Part shown: in pieces, positions 36,448 through 48,893 of the stretch
How positions within the stretch are numbered: position 1 is the stretch's first letter
Layout of the letters: every line of letters begins with the position of its first letter
Origin: Plantago major
Taxonomy: Eukaryota; Streptophyta; Magnoliopsida; Lamiales; Plantaginaceae
Assembly: GCA_026545765.1 (NCBI GenBank)
Contig: CM048844.1
Coordinates: forward strand, 72,755,035 to 72,819,034
DNA length: 64,000 nt
Direction of reading: 5' to 3'
Notes under the pieces: model-generated
The model's database searches: none
What the model saw: the letters and a program-made list of their open reading frames with translations, nothing else
What the model was told of the DNA's origin: nothing
Position numbers and translations under genes: made by a program

Positions 36448-37331
36448 AAATCTGGTTCGTCATCTTTCGAAATTCAAGATACGAAAGAATTTGCTGAGTG
36501 GATAACACAGGTCGTTAATGTCATTGCCGCAGAACCTAATGATCGTAACGTTGATATCAAGATCCCCCAAGGTATACTTATTTTGAGCAGTAAGTCATTC
36601 AATTTCAACTATTGTAAAGAGTACATATCCTTCGTTGTTGGATCATTTAGGCGATCCATCACTTGACCCTGGGTTATTCATCACCGGGTTGTTCTTGCAC
36701 CTACAATTGAAATATTTGATGATATAAATCAATTTGTCATGTCGAAGATGTCCATAGATAACGTTGAATATTTGAGCACATATAGCATTGCTAGGGAAGA
36801 TAACTTTGAGAACGGTCTCGAACATGTTTTCAATGTATACATTAATTGCTCTAGATTGCCTAACCATAGTATCATACTTAAGATTGGGTGTATGATAATG
36901 CTTCTGAGAAATATTGATCAAACTTTCGAGTTGTGCAATGGAACAAGGCTCATAGTTACTGAACTTGGGAAGCATATCATCGAGGCAAAAATGATATCTT
37001 CAATCAACGCGTGTCAAAAGGTTTTCATTCCGAGGATGACGATGAGCCACTCGATGAGATGAAGTTCCCTATCAATTTTGATTGGAGACAGTTCCCCATA
37101 TCCGTCTTCTTTGTTATTGCCATAAATAAGAGTTAGGGACATTTTCTCTCACACATCGGCCTCTACCTCCCCTTACATGTATTCGACCATGGTCAATTAA
37201 ATGTTACTCTTTTTAGAGTTACCATCGAAAATTGATTGAAGGCAGTAATTTGCGACATAGAGGGTGATACATATGACACGACAAGAAACGTAATTTATAA
37301 GGAAGCGATTAAATATGGTTCTGAGTTAGAT
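36448..37331 (+). pseudogene. Helitron (PIF1-type) helicase, downstream fragment
   Basis: Resumes with SGSSSFEIQDTKEFAEW at 36451. It continues with EPNDRNVDIKIPQGILI, LPNHSIILKIGCMIMLLRNID near 36860, NGTRLIVTELGKHIIEAK near 36945, VFIPRMT, and QFPISVFFVIAINKS near 37095. The last reads TTINKSQGQ in active helicases. These are the C-terminal helicase motifs in order. It contains frame changes and stops (for example after FRRSIT at 36661). It is the continuation of 23784-24235 on the same strand. Confidence 0.88.
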
Positions 37332-38383
37332 TTATCTTTTATGTGAATAACTTTTAGGATTTTTTACATCGACACAATTTTATATATGGTTGTGCTCAAT
37401 CTCACTAATTTACATAACGCACTTTTCTACAGGTAGGAGTAACTTCCGATGCAATGCATTATTTTGTCACATTGCAGTTTTTTATATGTTTAAAAAGAAA
37501 TGAAAAAGAAAGTTGGGTATGACAGGGTTTGATGTTGGAGATGAAGGATTTGATGTGAGTGCAATGCTGACGTGGTAGAGAGATGGTGTGATAGAGTTTG
37601 ATTGTTGGAGATGGTCTAAAAAATGAAGATATCTCACATTCAACAAATAATAAACTTTTTCAACTTTACACACAAATTATATATTTTTTCACTAAAAGTA
37701 CAATTTTCATACTTTTTTATATCTTATTATTATTATTATTTTATCTTTTCATCTAAAACTACTTGTCAACCCTAATATATAAATTTATTCGGAACGGTGT
37801 TCGTATACAATACCGTAATATGACCTGACTTATGTAGAATTATACTCTCACTATTTTGGACACAAGTTTTAGGATAGATTGTGATAAAATAGAAAAGACA
37901 GTAAATAAAGTATGGGATAAAATGTGAGAAGTTGAAATCGTGACGGGGTGAGTAATCAAGTGACGGAGTACGGATTGCATAAAGCAAATTGGTATTGAAG
38001 GAAGAGGCTAGAGAGAGATCCAGTCCAAGAAGGCGGTCAAGTCATGTGGGCTGTTTGGTGGGTACTACCTGCGAAATTGAGATTTCTCCTCCACCACTCA
38101 TACAAGTGGCTGTTATTTTCCGTCCAGCCAAACACCTAAAATTCTGGTTGCCTTGTGTACCACGTCATCAACTTACATGTCACCTGGGCCCTACACTCAT
38201 TATTTCTCAGACAGGATAATCAACTCATCTGGCCCCACAGTATCTGTATTCAGCTAATCACTCATGTACACGTAGCTGCTCAAATCTTCCCCTCCATGCT
38301 GTGCAAGGACACTAATTTATCCAATCCGACCAAACATGGTAGTAAATTGCTACTGCAAAATACCTTGCTTATAATGAAGAGAA
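37332..38383. other. Intergenic DNA, no gene seen
   Basis: 37480-37625 carries words such as GTTGGAGATGGTCTAAAA, also seen at 58097-58110, which is probably a small shared repeat. 37980-38380 is GC-richer and promoter-like (ACACGTAG, CTGGGCCC), but no coding sequence follows it. Confidence 0.35.
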
Positions 38384-39523
38384 TTTTTTTTTTTTTTTCA
38401 CTAATAACTTTTGTCCGTTTTTAAACTTACCCCACAACCATTTTTTTTAGCATTTCACACCAAAAAGTTTATAAAAATTTTAACATTACACAAAGGTTGG
38501 ATGGTACATTAAATTCTAGTTAACTTATTTTTAAATTACACCACCTTTGAAAAACATTGTATCGCCAAGAACCTTTCTATAAAGTAATAATTTATTCATT
38601 TTGAAATTTTTAAATTTTATTACAAAAGAAACGAAGTGTTAGAAAATAAGGATTCTGATCAAATCATGACCAACAATGACAACTTTCTTTTACAAACGTA
38701 AGCTACATACCAAACCATATCCTATCCCTAAGAGAATAGAGAATGATCAACTCTTATCACTCACTCCATAAACATGATATACTAGTGTATTTTGTCTACT
38801 AAACACACTTTCTTTATTTGTTTGCTAAATATAACAATAAGTTTCTTTTATGATAGATATAACAATAAGATACTGCATATATATGTATCTGGCGAATGTG
38901 AAATTCCATAGTACATCGATAAAAAATGATAAAATTTATTAGTATATTAATTGGCATACATTCTATCTATAAAATTAAGTGTTCGAACTCTCTTTACATT
39001 CCATCCCTCAATTAGTTGCTTCAATAAAATTACAAAAATGAAGGCACAAAATATATATGCTCGTTCCACATACATATAAGTAGCTTTGTGTCATTTTTTA
39101 GATCCAAACACAGGAAGATACACTATTGGCAGGGGTACATATGCAGTTCCTTAAATCACTACACTGAACCAACAAATTATATGAAGATTTTGATTGCAAA
39201 AGGCAAAAGTCATGGCAAATACGATGCATATTCCAACCATCACTAGACTAGCAACCCCAAACAATTCATACGAACATATATTTTGATTACTCAAATCAAT
39301 CAAGAAAGGTTCTGGTGTGATTTAAAAAACAAAAAAAGGTTTTGGTAGCGGGTGCAAATTTTTGAAAAGGTTTTGGTGTGATTTAAAATACAAACTTAAC
39401 GGACGTCAATTTTTGGTGTAACGTCAAAATATTACTAAAAGTTTTGATGTGAAATGCAAAAAAAAAAAAAGTTTGTGGGTTAAGTTCAAAAACAGGCAAA
39501 AGTTATTAGTGAAAAAAAAAAAA
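38384..39523. mobile_element. Long-TIR non-autonomous DNA element
   Basis: About 150 bases at each end are inverted copies. The left reads T-run then CACTAATAACTTTTGTCCGTTTTTAAACTTA. The right, reversed, reads T-run then CACTAATAACTTTTGCCTGTTTTTGAACTTA. The interior (38540-39370) is AT-rich and non-coding. The target duplication is unclear because of the T/A runs at the ends. Long TIRs suggest a Mutator-like or foldback element. Confidence 0.75.
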
Positions 39524-39670
39524 TTGCTCTATAATAAATGTGTGGACAGGCTAGTTCCTTCATTTCTTCATTTTGTTTTCTTATGATGGCAATCGGCATT
39601 TTAGAGAATACCCTCTGGCCTTTTCCATTTGATTTGCAAATGTATACATCGAAATCATACTATGAACTAA

Positions 39671-40945
39671 GGGCCTGATTGGTTCTGAAGTGCATTTGAG
39701 CTTGGTCAAATAACATTTGTAAAGCTTGAATGCATTTATGTGTTATGAAATGCAATTTGATCGTAAAATCGGGTGATTGGTATCACATTTTGTAGGTGTA
39801 TTTCGGATAGCCAAAACACACTTGTAAAAGTGGTTTTGGTGATTGGTTTATGTGTATTGGGGTCCATATTTTCATACTAAATACTATAAATATACTCAAA
39901 TAACTTTGTCATTACGTGATTGTTTGACACACAATTATAGCTCCATTATAATTTAGTAGTAGTGCATGTTGTGTTTGGTTAGCCATTATAATTTACTTCT
40001 ACACTTTTGAGTTAATTCGATTAAAACTTATCCTCCTCTCCTCACCCACACCCACACTATTTTTCTCTCACTTTACCTTTTCATTTATTACAACAACTTC
40101 AAACTAATCAAATAATCTTAAAAACTTTTACAAACACCACTTCAATCTCACACACTTTATATAACAAACCTATAAAACCTATAAAATTTTAACTCTATTC
40201 AAACACAATTTTCACAACTCAATTAAAATTTAGTTACTACTCATTAATTAAAACTCAATTAAAATTCAGTCAATTATAATTCCGTGCCAATCAACCTTAC
40301 ATGTCTTATTCTTTATTTCGTTTGCAACTTTAAAAATAAAATTAGGCCCTAATGCTTCATTAATTAAACAATAAAATTACAAATGCTACTTAAGAAGTGA
40401 GTACTTATCCATCAGATAAATACTAATTACCTGGAAAACAGTGTATTAGCCGAATTGGTTCATACTTAGGACTAACTTAAATACTAAAACAACATAATTA
40501 GGGCCAAATTAACACATGCTAACAAATATGAACCAGAGTATGAAAATTACAAAAACCAGAATAGCATTTTTTTCAGTACTTCGGCAAAGACCACAAAAAT
40601 GGTCAGAAACTACTCGGCATCACAAGAAGGCTTGTGAAGTGAAGTGTCAGCTGGTCCAAATAAATGAGGACAATTTCCTATTTATGTGGGCAACTAGGGC
40701 TGCAGATTTTGGGGGTATTTTGGACATTTCAGATAGTATCTCAAACACACCAGCAAGTGTATTTCGAAATACATGTGGGTGGTCAGGTATTTCGAAACGC
40801 AATGGAAGTTGTATTTCAAAACGCGGCCATAAAAAATGCACGGGCTTTTACAAACGCATTTGGGCCGAAATACACCGTACCATTCATCCTGAGAAGTGTG
40901 GTCAACCATTAAAATACACCACAATACACCAAACCAATCAGGCAC
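39671..40945. mobile_element. PIF/Harbinger-like MITE with nested insertion
   Basis: Ends GGGCCTGATTGGTT and, inverted, GTGCCTGATTGGTT, flanked by TAA at 39668-39670 and 40946-40948, as in Tourist/PIF elements. The inner flanks are also roughly inverted (TGTATTTCGGATAGCC against CGAAATAC words). A second AT-rich MITE lies within it. The open frames inside are not supported as genes. Confidence 0.75.
39971..40296. mobile_element. AT-rich MITE, second copy, nested
   Basis: Imperfect inverted ends: GTTTGGTTAGCCATTATAATTTA and, reversed, GGTTGATTGGCACGGAATTATAATTGA. The interior matches 3886-4060 in reverse. It lies inside the PIF/Harbinger-like element. Confidence 0.6.
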
Positions 40946-40948
40946 TAA

Positions 40949-42415
40949 ATTATTCGTGGCGAATCAATGTGTTGATATCATTAACTTAATTATTAACGGA
41001 TGTTATGTTTTGAAACTCGGAACAAAATGTATATATACTCACTCTCTGAGATTGCAATAAAATCAACTCGTAGGTAGGTGATACGACTTGTATATAATTA
41101 TATGTATAGAATTATATACTACATTCGTCTTTCAGAATTTCATACATTGTATTTTTAGCGGTTACTCAGAACTTCATAAATCAACATCATACAAATAATA
41201 AAAAATGCATGTACACACAAATTGCGCTTTTCACCCATAAATGTACACTTTTTGCAACATCTTTTTTATGTTTTACTCTTTTTTTTAAAAAAACCACCAT
41301 AAATTACACACCAACCGTAATGTATGAAGTACTTTGTAACGGGGGAGTACTTATGAATAAATATATTACTTATTACATTGTATCTCGGTTAATATAGAAA
41401 AAAAATTGACTTTTGGACCAGCAATGCTATTTGATCGTGGTTTAACAGGGTTGAATCACAATGTTTTAAAATATAGAATGATGGTGTAAATAAAGAGGTT
41501 GATAAGTCATTACTCATAATTAACATGGTGAGTAAAATGAGTCATTTTGATTTGGGATGTTGGGAACTTATACATGTAGCTTCTGTAACCTGACTTGTGC
41601 AACTTGCAGCTCATAGACTTTGCTTTTTAATCGAGCTTGTATTAAAGCAATTATATACTATACATTACAACTCATTGGATAGTGTATGTTTTAAATTTGA
41701 GGTGTACTTTTAAGTTCCCACTCTTAATTTGGTGAACTTTTAAGTTCCAAATTTGGTTAGATTAACAAATACCCTATCCATTGAGATTTGTAGATGTAAT
41801 TGTAGGTTGGATTGTAGTAAGGTGTGTGCCCAGCCTCAAAACTCACTGGGTTGAATCAGCTTACGGGGCAGTGGAATTGATGTTTAGTTTGAATAGTTAG
41901 CATCAAGTTTTGTAATCACTTTTATATAGTCCTTGTCTACAATTCAATGCTCCAAAACCAATTTGTTTCTTGCAAGTTACACTTGCATTCTCATCTTACT
42001 ACTACCTATTTTTTATAAGGTTGCAGCAAATTCAACAACGACAAGTTGGTGTTTTGCCCAACTATTTAATCACTGGGACCATTGTTTTGTAATTTTGTTA
42101 ACATGTGGACGAACTTATTTGTCAATTTTTTTCATAATTAGAAAAGCAAAATCGGTGTCACGGACTCAAGGCAATGGGTATGGTAGTTAGCGTCCATTAA
42201 TTTTGGGACCTGACGCTGCGGTTGGGCCGAATAGTTTCTCTTGATGTAAGGTATTTTACTTGTCCGATGTTTCTTCATTGAGTAGTTATTATGAGAAACG
42301 GTCTTATACAAAGACTAAAAAAGATAGAACAATACAGTTATATTAAAAAATATTAGAGGTTTTACTAAGAACATTGGTGATATACATATACATAAAATTG
42401 ATATAAAATGTACAC
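40949..42415. other. Intergenic DNA, no gene seen
   Basis: No frame resembling a known protein. The words GAGAAACGGTCTTATACAAAGAC near 42290 resemble common plant MITE ends, but no partner arm was found. Confidence 0.35.
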
Positions 42416-43554
42416 TTATAAAACATTACTGATATTGTTTAAAACATTATACATATAATTAAGAACATCAATCCGTCTCTCAGGTCTCTCACTAATACAC
42501 GTCTCACTAAAGACTTTGTGTTCTTTCTGTGTAGTCCAATATTTCATTGCAACATGAGCATTACTAATTTTAGTACTGTCGCATTGTACTAACAATAGTA
42601 ATATCCAATTGAATTTGAATCTTTTTCCTTTCCTCAGTGAGCATAGCTCTGTGGACTCTCTTGAAATTTCTTCTATCTTTCTTGTCACCTGTCTTTAGCT
42701 TGTTGTAAGCTGGACAGTCTCTTTTGAAGTGACCAGGTAAGTGACAATAGAAACATATATCGTTTCTGATTTACTCCTCAAGATTTTGATGCTTCTTTGA
42801 AAGGCTTGTTCAATGAAGCTAATTGCATACTTTTGTACTGGTGATAGTTGGGATCTAGATGCTTTTTCAGCTTCTAATTGGTCATTCTTCTTTCAATTTC
42901 CTGACTAACGTATTTTCACATATGCTTTACAGCAAGAGCATTTTCCTCAGTCACCTCTTTGGTTTCCTTCTTTTTAGAAGTACCTTGAGTTATAAGAGCA
43001 ACATTCTGCGATGTTTCAGCAGTCATATGTCCTCTTTGCTTAGTCTCATAGTTGACAGTTGCCAAATGTGAGAAAAGCTCCACTAGTGTGATGTTGGACA
43101 TTCCTTGGTTGAAGTAGAAGTGCTGAGTATGTTCCCAATTTTGGTTTAAGCTTCTAACGATAGTCTTAACCTTTTCAGAGTTAGAATATCTTTCACTTTC
43201 ACCAAGTGCATCCATGTCACTCATCAGTGTTGTAAACCTGAAATCAAGTTCTTCAAGTGTCTCAGTAAGACCTTGTTTGAAATTTTGGAATTTTAGCTTC
43301 AAAACTTCGAACTTGTTCTTCTTGGTTTTCTCAGTGTCGGCACAGATTTCTTCATCAGTGACCAGGCATCTTTCACCATTTTAGCACCCCAGAGTTTGCA
43401 CTGTATGTGATGTGGAGTACAACGTATGATGATGTTCCTTGCTTGACCGTCTAGCCTATTTATTTTGGAATCTTTAGATGTCCAAAGATGTCTGGGCTTT
43501 GCTTCATAGGAAATGGCTCATGTTGGTCTTGTGCCTGATGTTATGCTACATGTT
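42416..43554 (-). pseudogene. Sirevirus-like gag remnant with CCHC knuckle
   Basis: Starts directly after the LTR on the minus strand. The main open part (42916-43302) contains LDFRFTTLMSDMDALGE and VKTIVRSLNQNWE, typical of copia gag. A CX2CX4HX4C finger, CFYCHLPGHFKRDC, lies near 42715-42760. Stops and frame changes throughout. Near the LTR the stretch TAGCATAACATCAGGCAC could be a decayed tRNA primer site (12 of 18 positions match the usual sequence). Confidence 0.8.
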
Positions 43555-44968
43555 TGTTGGTCCAGATAACGGCAAAGTAAAAGACTAGGGGGGGGGGGTG
43601 TGAATAGTCTTTTTAAAACATTTGTCGATAACACATTTTCTCAGATATATGTGAAGGTATCTGATACTTATAATCAGAAAGCGAAAGACTTTTGTGATAA
43701 GTGCACTTGCTCAGCAAGCTATAAGTGTGTAAATACTCATCAATGACACAAAGCTTTATAGTGGTACCTGAGGGTGGCGTAATCCCCCAACTAATCAACT
43801 CGCCCTTTCTCAGGATTTGAATCCACTAAGATAAGATAATGAGTTTCCCATAAAGAATCCTATCTCTTGATCCCTTTTACACTAGGTTCCCAACCAAGTG
43901 TCCCCCCTGAGTTGTTCCCCAGCTATCTGAGTTAAGTACTTCATCTACTTAGTAACCTTTGAGCTGTTCCTTAGTTTCCCAAACTAAGTACTTCCTATGC
44001 TCCTTGTTGGTGTTGGTTAAGGTAGTTTGTTAGGTGAGCTTTCTTTATAACTTGTCCAGTTATGTTTCGGAGAGCTCTTAGAATCAATCTTCCTTAATAC
44101 TCTTCACAGTGTATGGGAAGTTGTTCTTTACTGGCCCAAGTCTTTGTTGTATGTTCAAGAGAATGAATCTTAGATATCAGTCGCAACTTAATCTTTTGAT
44201 TCAACTCTTTCACAGTGAACAATGCTTGTTAAGGATCAGGACACTTAGAACTTTCGTATTACTTAGAATTCAAGAGCTTTTGTCGTAACAGTCAGCTTAA
44301 GAGTAAGTAGGTTGAAAGCTTGTATGCTTGAGTATGAGTTGTGTTCAGTGAAGTTCAAGGTATGTCTTCAAGCATTCTAAGTGGTGATATTTATAGTTGA
44401 TTTTCAAGCCGTTTGAATAGTATCTGTTAGGCTTCTTTGAAATTCAAACTATTGATATATGAAAATAGTACTGCAGTGAGCTTTGTCTCTTTTCAGAGAT
44501 TTCATCTTTTGTTCAGACATCTCTATCTACATAATTAATGTACTATTTTTGTCCTGTAGTCTCAACGGATAGGTGCAAGGTATATGAGCCTTGACACACT
44601 CCTTTCTTAGTAACCTTAACTCCTCAGATATCTATTAGGAAACTTGTTCTTTGAAAACACTTGTTTCTTTAAGGTATCTGGAAAGAGGTTTCTGAGGAGA
44701 CACTTTTCCTTAGTCTTTAGCAATCTTGTGCAGTTTCTTGATCTTCAAAAATTAAGTTCTTCTGCTAGATGCTTGCTTTTTGGTCTTCTTCAAAGATATA
44801 GAAATTACATTTTGAGACCTAACATCCTATACAAAATTTGCTAGACTAACATACTCAGTAAGCTTCATCTTTTACAATGTTCAAATGAACTAAGAGTACT
44901 AGTAACCTTTCTGAGCTAAGATAAGTCATAGAGGTTGCTGATCAAAATCTAAACAAATATTCCTAACA
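43555..44968 (-). mobile_element. Sirevirus-like LTR (copy C), complete
   Basis: 1414 bases. On the minus strand it starts TGTTAGGAATATTTG and ends ...GGACCAACA (TG...CA). A polypurine tract adjoins its 5' end (44970-44983), so it can serve as a 3' LTR for the sequence at higher coordinates. Gag-like sequence adjoins its 3' end, so it can equally serve as a 5' LTR. It has two of the ~53-bp units that copy B has four of. Confidence 0.9.
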
Positions 44969-44969
44969 A

Positions 44970-44983
44970 CTTTCCCCCTTTTT
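44970..44983 (-). promoter_or_regulatory. Polypurine tract of the retroelement
   Basis: The minus strand reads CTTATCAAAAAGGGGGAAAGT and then the LTR start TGTTAGG. This is the plus-strand primer site, and its form (AAAAAGGGGG next to TGTTAG) is characteristic of sireviruses. Confidence 0.85.
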
Positions 44984-46020
44984 GATAAGTCAACCATGAC
45001 TATCTGAAAACCTATCATGACATGGATGGGGAAACAATCCAACACTTCAAATTTCTTAAGATCTTTTCAAGTCAAGTATTTAAGTGCACAAAGTAAACAT
45101 GAACCAAATCACAAGGTGTGATCTTTGCGGACAAGTGATCTTTTATAGATTGATATCTGAGAGTAGGTTCATCTGATAAATTATAATTAAGATCAGAGAT
45201 AACTTTTTTAAAAAAAAAGAAGAGTACAGTCAGCAAGATACAAAATACATTGTTAAAAAGAACAATAGGAGTAACAAAGCCCCAAGTGAACATTCTGATT
45301 AACAAGTCTTCAACAGGCAATTTGATCAATCTGTAAATTTCCTATCTCCAAATCTTCTTATGTCATCTGAGTAGTTATAGAGCAAAGTCCTGACTATCAT
45401 CTTAGTGTCTCTTGCAATGTTGCATACTTCTTTGTATGATTTGGTAGGATTCTTCTTCACAAAGTGTTTGATCCACAGATACTTCCCCCATTTCCAGGCA
45501 TGCTCAATTATAATATCTGAGAGTTTGAAATATCCATATATGATCTTCAGATATTTGATGTCACCCTTGTATTGTTCTTCAGTCATGTAGAATGACTCAT
45601 AGGGTTCCACAGCAAGCCTTGGCCTTGTGCCTGTCCCAGTTAGGTTTGGGATCCTGTACACATCATCAGGTTTACCATAAGGACATTCTTCAGCCAGTTC
45701 TTTTCTCATTGCCTTTTGTCTGGTTATGACTTCAAAATCTAACCAATTTTTTACATGATCAGGATTGATCAAGATAGGCTTGTCCTTTCTCCATGCTTGT
45801 AGTTGCAGGAGGATTGGTATTGAAAGTCCACCATCATTTACAGTAGATTCTTGAGTTCAAATATCCAGTATCCATTCCTCTGATGAATGCATATGTAGAC
45901 ATGAGGATCATCATCAAGTTTCACATACTTAATTCTGGCTTCTTCTGGCCTGAGTTGTGGTTTTGACTTCTTCTCTTTTCAGCTCTCGGTATGTTCCTCC
46001 TTTGTCTTGAGTTTTCTCTT

Positions 46021-46031
46021 GGGGGGGGGGG
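46021..46031. repeat. G homopolymer in the env-like ORF
   Basis: Eleven G residues inside a proline-coding stretch of the minus-strand frame. A length error here would shift the frame, so the apparent frame break may be a sequencing effect. Confidence 0.7.
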
Positions 46032-48162
46032 GGTTGCTGCTTGAAGATCCTCTCTGGAAGGACTTGGTGTTTCCAGAGGGTGTTTTAGCTGTCAATGGAA
46101 CTGCAGTTATATGCTCAGATGCGCTATCATCCCTTCTTCTCTTTCTGTGAAGAGGTGCTTCATCATCATCATCCTCAATTTTAGTGGGAGATTTAAAACC
46201 TTCTTCATTGCCTAAGGTTTTGATGATCTGTCCTTCTTCCTCTTCATCATCATCATCATCATCATCATCATTCCCTCTGCAGTGTCTTCTCCTTGGGGCC
46301 TTGGTTCCCCTTGGATGTTTATGAGATCTGGCCCCTGTGACTACTCCTTATGCAAGAATCTGTTGAGTAGTGGGCACAATCTGCAAGTTCTGACTTTGAC
46401 TAGGGGGATCATTTATTCTGAGTGGTGGCTCAGTTCTCTTTCTTTTGTTGTTGTTTCCTCTTCAGCTTTGAGAACCTTCCCCCTTAGTCATGTTTGACTG
46501 ATCAAGAAGTTGTACAAAAGATTCTGAAAGAGATTCAAAATTCTTTTGTAGTGCATTGTATACAGCTACCAGTTGATGCACTTCAGCTCTTAGCTCCTGA
46601 TTTTGTTTGATAATGCCCTTGTCTTTGTGTGTGTGCTCAGCAATGGCTCCACTAGTGGCATCTACCTTTCCAGAGGCATAACTTGCTTCATTCAGGGCTT
46701 TCTGTGCTAGATTATTGTCATATTCCCTGACCATTCCTAGGTCTCTCTGAGCAATGACCAGGCTGGTTGTTCTCTGAGCGAGTAGCTCTGTGAACTTTTT
46801 CAGTTCCTTAGGGACAGATGCAATCACTTCTTGATTATGATTTTTCAACTCCTTGCGGAGTTCTATCATAACCTTGGACCTTTCTAAGTAGTTAGTGGAG
46901 TGTACCTTTGGCATCTTACTGAAGCTTTGAGGAGCAATCAGCTTTCTTTTAATGTGTGAAACCACCATGTGCTCATCTGGGTGGTCTGCCAACTTGTCAG
47001 TTTCTGAGTCATCAGACCCATCACTCCAGTTATCTTCATCCTCCAAGACTTCTTCTTCAACATCTGCAAGCCCAACAACCATCTCGGGGATGTGCTTCTT
47101 GCCTTTCAGTGAGGAGGAGGATGGCATAGATTTTGGTAATGCAGCCTCAGCATCGTGCTTGTCTTCAGATACTTGTACAACATCTATTTCCTCAGCAATT
47201 GCTTGGATAGCAAGCTGGAGTTTCTTTTACTCAGCAAGGCTTCTTCCTCCTTGCAAGTTAGTTCTTCAATCTTTTTCAGATTGGCTTGTGATTCAGCTAT
47301 CTTGGCTTACATCTCAAGATTTAGCTGTGCTTCTTCCTCCAATAGTTGTCTGAGTTGAGCAACTCTGGCTTGTGCATCTAATATCTTCCGAGTGTTGTCC
47401 TCAGAGTGCTCAACTACTTGTGCAGTAGTGGATTCTTGTTGGGGTGAGGGATGGGAAGATCTCTGAGGAGATGGAGGAGGAGAGTTATTTGTGTTCCTCT
47501 CAGTGTGCTTTTCAGTAGCTGAGGCATTATGTCCTTGTTGAACTCCTCCTGTCCTTGGTGCAAGGGCATCATCATCATCATCCTTCTTATCATCTTCATC
47601 CTTGCTGTGGCCAGAAGGAGACTTAGGTTCTTCATAATCATTTTCATCTGTCTCCTTGTCTTATTCATCATCAGAAACCAGATTGATCACTTCTGGTATA
47701 GTGACCATTTAACCATTTACTTTCTCTTGCTCAGAGGGAGCAATCTGTAAGGTCTTGTTGGAAGAGTAGGCTTTACAGCCATTTCTCAAAAGCTTGAAGA
47801 AGTTTGTGTGCTACTTCCTTAACAAATTTCTTATTCATCAACGTGGCAAAAGAGTATTGCTCAGTTGGGAACATTTCATGCACATATGTCTCAAGGTCAA
47901 ATGCTCTTGCTCTTCTTGTTGGGTTGTCAATAACCCTTGTGATCTCAGATAGATCAGAGCACCTGAGCTTCTGCCACTTGTTGAAGCACTTAAGGTGCTT
48001 TGGCAGAGTGTGTTCCTTGAAGAAAGGAAGTAGGTCCTGGTATAAATATTCACGTACCTTTATAGCACTTCTTCGAGCCTGAAAGAAAATGGAAGGGTTT
48101 TGATTAAGTATCAAAACTTGAGTAGATATCTGAGATACAAAGTTGTCAGGTATCTAAGTTAC

Positions 48163-48893
48163 CTGTGTCTCAACAACAGGCTTAGATGTGTGAACCTTTG
48201 AGGTGGAAGGACCCTCATATATCTTTGTGTGAGGAGGAGACTTGGGAGTCTTGTCCTCAGCAACTTCCATATCTTTCTTAACATGAGAATTAAAAGTAAT
48301 ATAACACTTAGAAATTTTGAGAGAAAAAGTTAGAAACATAAGATATCTGAGATGTTATTACCTCCACGCTAGGAGGCTCAGATACATGTCCCTCAGAAAC
48401 TTGTGCAGTTTCTGGTACTTTTTCTGGAGATGTGGGCTTGGGAGCCTCATCAATTTCCATTGCTTGAGGGGACTTGGTTGTCTCTTCCTCAGCAACTTCT
48501 ACTTCTTTTGGAACCTGTGAGTAGAAAGTGTTAAGTACATAGAAAAATGATCAGAGAAAACTTTGAAGAATATAGATATCTGAGATGTATACCTTCTCAG
48601 TGGAAGGCTCAGATACATGTTCTTCAGAGACTTGGTGAGTCTCTGGTTGTTTATCTGATGATTCTGGCTTCTCAGCCTCATCATTTTTCTTCTTAGTTGG
48701 AGCCTTTAAGAAACAGACACTTAGTTAGTTAAGTGTGTAAAATAGATATCTGAAAAGTGTACTATGCCTTTAGAAAACCAAATACCTATAGTACTGGCTT
48801 AGTTTCCTTGGATACTGAGGTTGTGGGAACCTCCTTCTCAGTCTCTGAGGCAAGCTTTGCAGCTTCCTCTTGTCCTTGTGTTTCTTTTTCAGC
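48163..48893 (-). repeat. Run of four small phase-0 exons in the env-like ORF
   Basis: Exons of 108, 111, 153 and 114 bases, all multiples of three, with introns of 78-85 bases. Neighbouring exons share words: PETHQVSEEHVSEP in one and PETAQVSEGHVSEP in the next; EVAEEETTKSP and EVAEDKTPKSP in another pair. Four of the five introns contain AGATATCT, usually as ATCTCAGATATCT close to the donor. This indicates duplication of whole exon-intron units. Confidence 0.75.

Noticed and set aside
40516-40989. 157-codon plus-strand open frame
   Set aside because: It spans the end and flank of a PIF/Harbinger-like MITE, ignores the element border at 40945, and has no domain.
41933-42190. Hydrophobic 85-codon plus-strand open frame resembling a small secreted protein
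   Set aside because: It starts at a TTG rather than an ATG and has no promoter, splice or homology support. Hydrophobicity follows from T-rich DNA.
46952-47353. Ser-rich 133-codon plus-strand open frame
   Set aside because: Antisense to the acidic, Glu/Asp-rich part of the env-like frame; Ser codons arise from reversed acidic codons.
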